DNA from: an uncultured Eubacteriales bacterium
GTDB taxonomy: Bacteria > Bacillota > Clostridia > Christensenellales > Aristaeellaceae
Length of the DNA: 17,003 bases
Reading direction: 5' to 3'
Assembly: GCA_900553265.1 (NCBI GenBank)
Contig: USDD01000062.1
Coordinates: forward strand, 1 to 17,003
Position 1 is the first letter of the stretch, and each line of letters begins with the position of its first letter. Shown here piece by piece: positions 1 to 5,894 of the stretch. A program made the translations under genes and the position numbers. A model generated the notes under the pieces. It had not been told where the DNA came from. It saw only the letters and a list, made by a program, of their open reading frames with translations, and searched no databases.

Positions 1-1
1 A

Positions 2-226
2 TGCTTCGCCTACGAGGCGCATACGGTCTGCGACAGGCGGGGCTATGTGCTGGAAGCAGAGGTCACGCCCGGCAATGTCCACGACAGCGTCGCCTTTGAC
101 ACGGTCTTTGATCGTCTGATCGAGCACTATCCCGAAGCCCAGGTCGTCACCGCCGACGCGGGCTACAAAACGCCCTGGCTATATTCAAGGTTTTCTGTAA
201 TCGACCGAACTGCGACGAGCAAATGA
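2..226 (+). pseudogene. IS1182-type DDE transposase fragment, cut at both ends
   Basis: The frame opens at base 2, so the gene starts outside the window. It reads through a DDE transposase core with CFAYEAHTVCD, then VTPGNVHDS and VTADAGYKTPW. This matches what is known of the IS1182 group, where a PGN-HDS segment and an ADAGYKTP segment surround catalytic acidic residues. Homology stops at about base 180. The remaining 15 codons to the TGA at 224-226 look unrelated, as expected if another element inserted there. The family call rests on motif recall, and an IS4/IS5-like relative is possible. It should be non-functional because the C-terminal catalytic part is gone. Confidence 0.7.
181..201. 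mobile_element. Possible terminal end of the IS256-type element
   Basis: On the minus strand the bases after the transposase end with TTACAGAAAACCTTGAATAT just where the IS1182 reading frame loses homology. IS256-family terminal repeats commonly contain a TTACA...CTTGA pattern, so this could be the outer end that inserted into the IS1182 gene. The other end is not in the window as an intact copy, so the repeat cannot be confirmed by pairing. Confidence 0.35.
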
Positions 227-285
227 TTTCCGGAGCCTGAGGGTATGCCGGCAGACGCCCGCGAACGCAGCCGCCGCTTTAGCGG

Positions 286-412
286 CCTGGCCTTGGCAGT
301 TTGTCGGGGAAATGCTAAAATGGACGACCGACGGAGAAATGAGGGAATCTCTGATTCCCATCGCCGTCGGCGGAAAAAAGCATAGCATTTCCCCAGCGTT
401 CTGCCAAGGCTG
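286..412. repeat. Imperfect foldback of about 120 bp inside the IS256 3' region
   Basis: The arms pair in nested blocks: GCCTTGGCAG (290-299) with its complement at 401-410, GGGGAAATGCTA (306-317) with 383-394, CCGACGG (328-334) with 364-370, and GGGAATC (343-349) with 353-359 around a 3-base loop. A separate small hairpin GCCGC-TTTA-GCGGC lies at 273-286. Such a near-complete foldback resembles a miniature inverted-repeat element or a structured RNA. No open frame within it looks like a protein. Confidence 0.6.
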
Positions 413-456
413 GCGTCGATAGAACCCGCGCCCTCCGTTCCGGTTCCGGCCGGCCA

Positions 457-869
457 TCAATTCCGGGTCAGCCTGCCGGGATACATGATATCCAGCTCCG
501 CGCAGACCTGCCCCCTGTTTCGAGCGGGCATGGTTCATTTTTTCGTCAGCTCCCAGGTCGCCAGATAGAACGCTTGGGTCAGCGTCATGGTGTTGGGAAA
601 GACCGTGCAGCCGCGGTTTAGCCAGCGGAATCCGCCGTTCAGACTCTCAATGGCGTTGGTGGTATACATGACCTTCCGCGCGGTCTGGGAGAACTTGAAC
701 GTGGGACTGATGCAGTCCCAATTATCGCTCCAGCGGGCCATGCAGCCGGGGTATTTTTCTCCCAAGCGGCTCGAATCTCGTCCAGACGTGCCAGCGCGGT
801 CTGCTCGTCCGGGGCATGGCAGATCGTTGGCAAAAGCCTTTTGTCCTTGTCCGCCGCGTATTTCAGCGT
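457..869 (-). pseudogene. Decayed IS256-family transposase, C-terminal part
   Basis: On the minus strand the segment LKYAADKDKRLL is followed by APDEQTALARLDEIRAAWE, then in another frame KYPGCMARWSDNW, ARKVMYTTNAIESLNGGFRW and TQAFYLATWELTKK. The YTTNAIESLN block is the hallmark of IS256 (mutator-type) transposases. Three lesions are visible. A frame change falls in the A-run at 754-758. An in-frame TGA at 535-537 sits where the family has a conserved Trp (KK-W-TMP-RNW). The N-terminal two thirds are missing. Past the TGA the frame still reads TMPARNRGQVCAELDIMYPGRL, the normal family C-terminus, and stops at 457-459. This is a dead element, 50 bases from the MATE stop codon. Confidence 0.85.
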
Positions 870-920
870 ACCTCCTTCACATAGCCGACGCGAAGTCCGT
901 TTCCTTTACCTTTCTCCTTC

Positions 921-2324
921 TCAAGCAGCAGAATGGGGCTCCGACAGCTCGCGATAGGTCTGCCGGATGAAGAAGACCGCGATGATGAACGTCAGCAGAT
1001 CCGCCGCCGGGAACGACCACAGAAGGCCGTCCAGTCCGAAGAAGATGGGCAGAATGATGGGAAGCGACACGCCGAAGATGATCTCGCGGGTCATGGAGAC
1101 GGCGGTGGACGCAAACGCCTTGCCCAGCGCCTGCAGATAAATGAACGTTCCCTTGTTCAGCGTCGCCAGCGGCATCAGGCACAGGTAAACGCGGAAGCAC
1201 TTGACCGTGAAGCTCGCATAATAGGCGCTCTCGTTCGCCGCGCCGAACAGCATGGCGATCTGCAGCGGGAAGACCTCTACGATCACCAGCGCGGCGGCGC
1301 CGACGATCAGCTCCGCCAGCATCAGGCGGGAAAACAGTTCCTTGGCGCGCTCCTTCTTTCCCGCGCCCACATTGTATCCGGCGATAGGAATGCATCCGGC
1401 TGCCATGCCGATGGCAATGGAGATGGCGATCTGGAAAAACTTCATGACGATGCCCAGCACGGCGAGGGGAATCTGCGCATATTCCGGCTGGCCGAAAACA
1501 GGATCCTTCGCGCCGTATTTCATGCACATATTCTGCACCGCGGCCATGGAGACGACCAGCGAAATCTGCGCGAGGAAGCTGGTGAGTCCGAGAACGAGGA
1601 ACTTCGGAATCAGCTTTCCATTCAGACGAAAGCTGCTCCTTTCCAGCCTGACGACCTTCATGTGCCGCAGATACCAGATGGAGAGCGCCGCCGTCAGCAC
1701 CTGTCCGGTCACGGTGGCCACCGCCGCGCCCATCATGCCCCAGCGGAACCCGTAGATGAAGAGCGGATCGAGAATCACGTTGGCGATTGCGCCGGAGACG
1801 GTGGCCGCCATGGCAAATTTCGGGCTTCCGTCGCTGCGGATGATCGGGTTCATGGCCTGTCCGAACATATAGAACGGAACGCCCAGCGCGATGTAGAAGA
1901 AGTATTCCCGCGCGAACGCATGGGTCTCCACGTTGACCGTTCCGCCGAACAGAGAGAGAATCGGCTCGCTGAAGATCAGATAGATCGCCGTCAGCACAAG
2001 GCTGCTCACCACACAGAGCACCACGGCGTTGCCGACAGACCTGTGCGCATCCTCACGGGCGCTGCGTCCCAGCGCGATGCTCACAAACGCGCAGCAGCCG
2101 TCGCCGATAAATACGGCGATGCCGAGCGCCACCACCGTCAGCGGGAAAACCACTGTGTTGGCCGCGTTGCCATAGGAGCCGAGATAGCTGGCATTGGCAA
2201 TAAAGATCTGATCGACGATGTTGTACAGCGCGCCCACCAGCAGCGAGATGATGCAGGGAACGGCATACTGGCGCATGAGCCTGCCGATGCGCTCCGTCCC
2301 CAGAAACTGATTTCCGTTATCCAT
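921..2324 (-). CDS. MATE-family multidrug/cation efflux transporter
   Basis: The 467-residue protein is hydrophobic over its whole length, with about 12 likely membrane segments, typical for the MATE family. These exporters use a Na+ or H+ gradient to expel organic cations, drugs or metabolites. Family-like segments are LMRQYAVPCIISLLVGALYN near the N-terminus, VDQIFIA, the MNPIIRSDGSPKFAM segment between the two halves of the fold, and GYNVGAGKKERAKE in the second half. I chose the ATG at 2322-2324 because GAAAGGGTGG precedes it at good spacing and the homology begins there. The same frame is open 38 codons further upstream through the structured leader. The gene has its own promoter and attenuator-like leader (see separate entries). 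No terminator is visible between its stop and the IS256 remnant. The substrate cannot be told. Confidence 0.9.
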   Translation of the reverse strand: MDNGNQFLGTERIGRLMRQYAVPCIISLLVGALYNIVDQIFIANASYLGSYGNAANTVVFPLTVVALGIAVFIGDGCCAFVSIALGRSAREDAHRSVGNAVVLCVVSSLVLTAIYLIFSEPILSLFGGTVNVETHAFAREYFFYIALGVPFYMFGQAMNPIIRSDGSPKFAMAATVSGAIANVILDPLFIYGFRWGMMGAAVATVTGQVLTAALSIWYLRHMKVVRLERSSFRLNGKLIPKFLVLGLTSFLAQISLVVSMAAVQNMCMKYGAKDPVFGQPEYAQIPLAVLGIVMKFFQIAISIAIGMAAGCIPIAGYNVGAGKKERAKELFSRLMLAELIVGAAALVIVEVFPLQIAMLFGAANESAYYASFTVKCFRVYLCLMPLATLNKGTFIYLQALGKAFASTAVSMTREIIFGVSLPIILPIFFGLDGLLWSFPAADLLTFIIAVFFIRQTYRELSEPHSAA

Positions 2325-2350
2325 GAAAAACCACCCTTTCTTTTTTTGGG

Positions 2351-2395
2351 AAAAAACAAATGCGTAAGCCCTCGCAAATCTGGACTTACGCATTT
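2351..2395 (-). terminator. Intrinsic terminator in the MATE leader (attenuator candidate)
   Basis: The minus-strand stem AAATGCGTAAG/CTTACGCATTT (2385-2395 with 2358-2368) extends by three inner pairs and is followed by GTTTTTT. It lies between the promoter and the gene, only 27 bases before the start codon. It therefore cannot serve an upstream gene and should stop MATE transcription unless disrupted. The upstream segment GTGTGGCA-N5-TGCGTAA occurs in near-identical form before both hairpins. Confidence 0.75.
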
Positions 2396-2470
2396 CTGCC
2401 ACACGATTCTCCTGTGAAGTTTTCAACCGTTTCCCCATCGTTCACCCCAATTCTCCGCAAAAAAACGAGC

Positions 2471-2504
2471 GGCATTTCTGCAACTGGTTTTACGCAGAAA
2501 TGCC
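2471..2504 (-). promoter_or_regulatory. First leader hairpin upstream of the MATE gene
   Basis: In the minus-strand transcript GGCATTTCTGC and GCAGAAATGCC form an 11-bp perfect stem with a 12-base loop. Five bases later comes a run of seven Ts (2459-2465), so it could be a weak terminator. The 5' arm is also complementary to GCAGAAATGC at 2390-2399, next to the second hairpin, which would give an alternative pairing. Confidence 0.6.
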
Positions 2505-2519
2505 ACACGCTACATTTTC

Positions 2520-2548
2520 ATTATAGCAGATTCGAACGAGAATTTCAA
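2520..2548 (-). promoter_or_regulatory. Sigma-A-type promoter of the MATE gene
   Basis: On the minus strand a TTGAAA -35 box (2543-2548) is separated by 17 bases from a perfect TATAAT (2520-2525). Transcription should begin near 2513, giving a leader of about 190 bases. Confidence 0.8.
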
Positions 2549-2691
2549 ATGTATTTCTCTGTTATTTTTTGCGTGTCTGTTCAGAAACCAATGTCGGACA
2601 GCGCGAGGACGAAAAAAGGCTGATTGGCGCTTTCTATCTCACCGCTCTATGCAAGGGATATATTCGTCAGCGCGTCCGCGCAATGGAATTT

Positions 2692-2721
2692 CGGCGGAAA
2701 GAGCCGTCGTTCTTTCCGCCG
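2692..2721. other. Strong hairpin after larC without a U-tract
   Basis: CGGCGGAAAGA (2692-2702) and TCTTTCCGCCG (2711-2721) form an 11-bp stem with an 8-base loop, 47 bases beyond the larC stop codon. No run of Us follows on the minus strand, so it is not a canonical intrinsic terminator. It may still mark the 3' end of the lar mRNA. Apart from this hairpin, I see no gene between 2560 and 2767. Confidence 0.45.
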
Positions 2722-2767
2722 ATGCTTGGAGAACCAGTGCCCGACGGCATGAATAGGCGCCGTCCGT

Positions 2768-4030
2768 TTATTCTTCCGAAATCTGCCGCAGCACCTCGGC
2801 GAGGGGGATGCGATTCTCCCGGGCGATGGCGGCCGCGTCATCGTATTCCGGCTTGCACTTGCTCAGGCCAAAGCCCTCCGAGCGCTTCATGCGCACCTCG
2901 CCCCAGGGCGTGCGTGCCGTTTCGGTGTGAGAAACGAGGGTATAGCGCTCCTGCACGGACTTGCGCACGCCCAGCGTCGTGGTGTGGGCCAGCATCAGGC
3001 GGGCGAATTTCTCCGCGTCGGTCTCGGCGCACAGGCAGGTCAGCAGCACCGCAGGGCGGTTTTTCTTCATATAGATGGACTCGGTGAACGCGTCCAGCGC
3101 GCCCGCGTCCAGCAGCGCGCCCACGGCAAAGCCGATGGCCTCGGGCGTCATGTCGTCCAGATTGCACTTCAGCTCCGCGACGCGGGGCAGCACTCGGGCG
3201 CTCTCTCCCCAGAACGCCCGCAGGCAGTTGGCGGCGGGAAAGTCCTTTTTCCCCATGCCGTAGCCGATTTTCTCCGCCGCCATGGTGGGCGCGGGGCCGA
3301 ATTCGTCGGCAAAGTGCGCAAGCAGCGCCGCGCCGGTGGGCGTGCACAGCTCGCCCTCCACATTGCCCGGTCGGCAGGGAACGCCGCGCAGCAGCAGCGC
3401 CGTCGCCGGAGCGGGCACGGGCAGAATGCCGTGGGCGCAGCGCACCTGGCCGAAGCCGGTGCTCACCGGCGAGACGACCACGTGCTCGGGCGCGAGCCGC
3501 TCCATCAGCAGACATACGCCCACCACGTCCGCCACCGCGTCCATCGCGCCCACTTCATGGAAGTGAATCTGATCCACGGGATGGCCGTGCACCTCAGACT
3601 CCGCCGCTGCGATTCGCCGATAGACGGCCATGGCGTTCTGCCGAACCTTCTCAGATACGGGCAGGCCATCGACAATTGCCTGAATGCCCGCAAGAGACGC
3701 GTGGGTGTGATCGTGGGCATGATCGTGAGGATGGTCATGATGATGCTCATGCACATGGTCGTGTTCGTGCTCGTGATGATGCTCGTGCTCATCATGCTCA
3801 TGTCCGTGCACGTCGCGGCTCTCCTCGTCCTCGCCGTTCACGGTGACGGAGACGTGCGTTCCCGTCACGCCGCACTTCGCCGACGGCTCCATGCGCACCT
3901 GCACGCCGGGAACGCCCAGCGCGTTCATCTCCTCGATGAATTTTTCCGGCGCGTCCAGCAGCGAGACCAGCGCGCCCATCAGCATATCCCCCGAAGCGCC
4001 CATGGCGCATTCCAGATAGAGTGTTTTCAT
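2768..4030 (-). CDS. larC: LarC, nickel insertion step of nickel-pincer nucleotide synthesis
   Basis: LarC inserts nickel into the pyridinium bis-thiocarboxylate mononucleotide in a CTP-dependent reaction, the last step in making the cofactor of lactate racemase LarA and relatives. The 420-residue product starts MKTLYLECAMGASGDMLMGAL, the family signature, and contains HFHEVGAMDAVADVVG (about 157-172), TPTGAALLAHF and LKCNLDDMTPEAIGFA. Residues 75-110 form a His-rich segment with 20 histidines in 36 residues, probably nickel-binding. The frame is continuous, unlike Lactobacillus plantarum where larC1/larC2 are joined by programmed frameshifting. The ATG overlaps the larB stop as ATGA (4027-4030), and GGAGGG precedes it, so the two are translationally coupled. 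Confidence 0.93.
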   Translation of the reverse strand: MKTLYLECAMGASGDMLMGALVSLLDAPEKFIEEMNALGVPGVQVRMEPSAKCGVTGTHVSVTVNGEDEESRDVHGHEHDEHEHHHEHEHDHVHEHHHDHPHDHAHDHTHASLAGIQAIVDGLPVSEKVRQNAMAVYRRIAAAESEVHGHPVDQIHFHEVGAMDAVADVVGVCLLMERLAPEHVVVSPVSTGFGQVRCAHGILPVPAPATALLLRGVPCRPGNVEGELCTPTGAALLAHFADEFGPAPTMAAEKIGYGMGKKDFPAANCLRAFWGESARVLPRVAELKCNLDDMTPEAIGFAVGALLDAGALDAFTESIYMKKNRPAVLLTCLCAETDAEKFARLMLAHTTTLGVRKSVQERYTLVSHTETARTPWGEVRMKRSEGFGLSKCKPEYDDAAAIARENRIPLAEVLRQISEE

Positions 4031-4773
4031 TGAATTCCCTCCATGGTATTGATGCGGTGGGCCAGAAAGCCCGCGCCGAAGCCGTTGTCGATGTTGACCA
4101 CGCTCACGCCGCTGGCGCAGGAATTGAGCATGGACAGCAGCGCGGCGAGGCCGTTGAAGCTGGCGCCGTAGCCCACGCTGGTGGGCACGGCGACGACCGG
4201 GCAGCTCACCAGTCCGCCCAGCACGCTGGCCAGCGCGCCCTCCATGCCGGCGATGGCGATGACCACGCGGGCGCTCTGCAGCTTGTCCAGCTGAGCCAGC
4301 AGCCGGTGCAGCCCGGCCACGCCCACGTCGTAGAGCCGAGCCACGCGGCTGCCCAGCGCCTCGGCCGTCCGGGCGGCCTCCTCGGCCACGGGCATGTCGC
4401 TGGTTCCGCCGGTGGCCACGGCGACGGAGCCCACGCGCTCGATCTCCCGGGGCACGGCCACGGCGATTTTCGAGACGGGATCGTAATCCGCGCGAATCTC
4501 CCTGCAGACCGCCTCGGCTTTCTCCGCGTCCAGCCGCGTGATGAGGATGTTGTACGCGCCCGCATCGGCCAGATGCCGGCAGATGCCGACGATCTGCCCG
4601 GCGGTCTTGCCCGCGCCGTAGATCACCTCGCCCGCGCCCTGGCGCACCGCGCGATGGTGATCGATCTTGGCGTAGCCCAGATCCTCGAAGGGCTGGGCCT
4701 TGAGCATGGCCAGCGCCTCGTCCGGGGAGAGCGCGCCCGACTGCACCCGGTTCAGAATTTCCTTCGTGTCCAT
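4027..4773 (-). CDS. larB: LarB, pyridinium-3,5-biscarboxylic acid mononucleotide synthase
   Basis: LarB carboxylates nicotinic acid adenine dinucleotide at C5 and releases AMP, starting nickel-pincer nucleotide synthesis. The 248-residue protein has an N-terminal helical region (ILNRVQSGALSPDEALAML) and a C-terminal PurE/AIR carboxylase-like domain with VATGGTSDMPVAEEA, IAGMEGALASVLGG, VPTSVGYGASFNGLAALLSMLNSC and NIDNGFGAGFLAH, all characteristic. The length is normal. It follows larE by 9 bases and overlaps larC by 4, so this is one operon. The ribosome binding site is weak and overlaps the end of larE, suggesting coupling. Confidence 0.95.
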   Translation of the reverse strand: MDTKEILNRVQSGALSPDEALAMLKAQPFEDLGYAKIDHHRAVRQGAGEVIYGAGKTAGQIVGICRHLADAGAYNILITRLDAEKAEAVCREIRADYDPVSKIAVAVPREIERVGSVAVATGGTSDMPVAEEAARTAEALGSRVARLYDVGVAGLHRLLAQLDKLQSARVVIAIAGMEGALASVLGGLVSCPVVAVPTSVGYGASFNGLAALLSMLNSCASGVSVVNIDNGFGAGFLAHRINTMEGIQ

Positions 4774-4782
4774 TTTTTACGC

Positions 4783-5541
4783 TCATCTCGCTTTCAGATC
4801 CAGCAGAATGGGAGAAAAATCGTCCTTCAGCGCTTCGAGAATCTCCTCGCGGCGAGTAATGGCGGCGGGCAGCTGCGCCTCGGACAGCTGAATCCGCGCC
4901 GCGCCGGCGAACACGCGCACCCGCAGATCGGAAAAGCCCATGCCCCGCAGCGCGTCCTCGGCGCGCTCCACGTGAGCAAGGGTTTCCGCGTCCAGCGCCG
5001 TGCCCGCGGGAATGCGCGTGGCCAGACAGGCGTAGGCCGGCTTATCCCAGGTAAACAGCCCTGCCTGACGCGAGGCCTCGCGGATCTCCGCCTTGGTCAG
5101 CCCCGCCTCGCGCAGCGGCGAGCGCACCTGCATCTCCCGCAGCGCGCGCATACCCGGCCGGTCGGACGCATCGTCCGAGGCATTGGTGCCGTCGATCACC
5201 AGCGAAAAGCCGTCCGCCTGCGCCGCGCTGAGAATTCTCGAAAAAATCGCGCGCTTGCAGAAGTAACAGCGGTTGACGGGATTGGCGCGCACCTCGTCCA
5301 CGGCGAGGATATCCGCGTGGATGACGCGCATTTCCGCGCCAAGCTCGGCGCACAGGCGCTTTGCGTCGGCAAACTCAAACTCCGGCTGGAAGCGGGTCTT
5401 GACGTAATAGGGCTGCACGCGGCATCCGGCGCGCCGCGCGGCGTAGAGAAGATAGGATGAATCCACGCCGCCGGAAAAGGCCAGCGCCACCGCCGGCTGC
5501 TCCTCGAAAAAGCGCGCGAGCTTCTGCCCGTGTTCGTTCAT
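4783..5541 (-). CDS. larE: LarE, ATP-dependent sulfur transferase of the lar pathway
   Basis: LarE activates the LarB product with ATP and installs sulfur in place of the carboxylate oxygens. The 252-residue protein carries the PP-loop SGGVDSS (about 23-29). It has three cysteines placed as in the iron-sulfur type of LarE: C92 and C95 in NRCYFCKRAIF, and C172 in KPAYACLATRIP. In the L. plantarum enzyme a single Cys at the last position gives up its sulfur. Three-Cys homologues such as that of Thermotoga instead bind a [4Fe-4S] cluster that relays sulfur, and I infer this type here. I chose the ATG at 5539-5541 because AAAGGAGG lies 8 bases before it. The open frame further upstream crosses the leader terminator and is not family-like. 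Confidence 0.93.
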   Translation of the reverse strand: MNEHGQKLARFFEEQPAVALAFSGGVDSSYLLYAARRAGCRVQPYYVKTRFQPEFEFADAKRLCAELGAEMRVIHADILAVDEVRANPVNRCYFCKRAIFSRILSAAQADGFSLVIDGTNASDDASDRPGMRALREMQVRSPLREAGLTKAEIREASRQAGLFTWDKPAYACLATRIPAGTALDAETLAHVERAEDALRGMGFSDLRVRVFAGAARIQLSEAQLPAAITRREEILEALKDDFSPILLDLKAR

Positions 5542-5560
5542 AGAGGCTTCCTCCTTTTGC

Positions 5561-5616
5561 AAAAAGCGGCGCGAAGGAATCCGGCCTGCGCTTCTGCGCC
5601 GCCGCTCCTTCGCGCC
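5561..5616 (-). terminator. Intrinsic terminator in the larE leader (attenuator candidate)
   Basis: In the minus-strand transcript GGCGCGAAGGA (5606-5616) pairs perfectly with TCCTTCGCGCC (5568-5578) and is followed by GCTTTTT, just before the AAAGGAGG ribosome binding site of larE. It lies between the lar promoter and the first gene. The last part, GCGCCGCTTTTT (5561-5572), is perfectly complementary over 12 bases to AAAAAGCGGCGC at the very start of the transcript (5685-5696), which provides an alternative fold. Confidence 0.75.
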
Positions 5617-5657
5617 TTCCTGACGCGGTATCCCGCATGAAATTGTTTCTGACTTAT

Positions 5658-5688
5658 CGGCTTCTGCCGGCCCGCCGCGCTTCTGCGC
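5658..5688 (-). promoter_or_regulatory. Two small hairpins with AGAA loops at the 5' end of the lar leader
   Basis: The transcript holds GCGC-AGAA-GCGC (5677-5688) and CGGC-AGAA-GCCG (5658-5669). A third copy, GCGC-AGAA-GCGC (5588-5599), lies within the loop region of the leader terminator. The first and third are embedded in near-identical surroundings. No known riboswitch consensus was recognised. Confidence 0.5.
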
Positions 5689-5700
5689 CGCTTTTTCCTT

Positions 5701-5730
5701 ATTATATCCAATTTCCCGCCCGCTTGTCAA
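5701..5730 (-). promoter_or_regulatory. Promoter of the larEBC operon
   Basis: On the minus strand a perfect TTGACA (5725-5730) is followed after 18 bases by a perfect TATAAT (5701-5706). Transcription should start near 5694, giving a leader of about 150 bases. Confidence 0.85.
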
Positions 5731-5748
5731 TTCCTTTTTTCTACCGCC

Positions 5749-5770
5749 AATTGCGACCGAATTGCGACCG
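5749..5770. repeat. Tandem 11-bp direct repeat between divergent promoters
   Basis: AATTGCGACCG occurs twice head to tail with no spacer. It lies about 55-76 bases upstream of the predicted lar start and about 100 bases upstream of the acyltransferase start. One-helical-turn spacing is what a regulator binding as a dimer on one face would need. The regulator is unknown. Confidence 0.5.
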
Positions 5771-5854
5771 TATCGGGTTAATTTTGATGAAATTCAGGCT
5801 TTTGCAACCACAATTCGAGTCCGAATGGTGGAAAATTCACATTCGCTGTGCTAT

Positions 5855-5860
5855 TATAAT
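5855..5860 (+). promoter_or_regulatory. Likely -10 box for the acyltransferase-ligase operon
   Basis: A perfect TATAAT lies 35 bases before the ATG at 5895. No convincing -35 box is seen at 16-18 bases, so the promoter may need an activator. A palindrome ATTCG-AGTC-CGAAT (5813-5826) sits just upstream of the expected -35 position. Confidence 0.5.
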
Positions 5861-5894
5861 TGTATCATACATGGAATATGGGGGGAAATATTCA

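Noticed and set aside
535..537. TGA read as Trp in the IS256 transposase (alternative genetic code)
   Set aside because: TGA ends larB, larE, the MATE gene and others here, and the same transposase also has a frameshift and a second Trp lost to Arg, so decay is the simpler explanation.
933..2417. Long plus-strand open frame opposite the MATE gene
   Set aside because: It is rich in Arg, His, Gln and Asp as expected for the complement of a membrane protein in GC-rich DNA, has no family resemblance and no ribosome binding site.
4021..5460. Plus-strand open frame of nearly 480 codons opposite larB and larE
   Set aside because: Low-complexity His/Ala/Gly/Arg composition and exact overlap with two well-recognised genes mark it as a shadow.
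5561..5696. Known NiCo, cobalamin, FMN or TPP riboswitch in the lar leader
   Set aside because: I could not find the conserved core sequences of these classes, so only an unnamed switch is claimed.
5542..5730. Longer larE protein starting near 5730
   Set aside because: The extension would cross the promoter region and the leader terminator, is not family-like, and the internal ATG has a perfect ribosome binding site.
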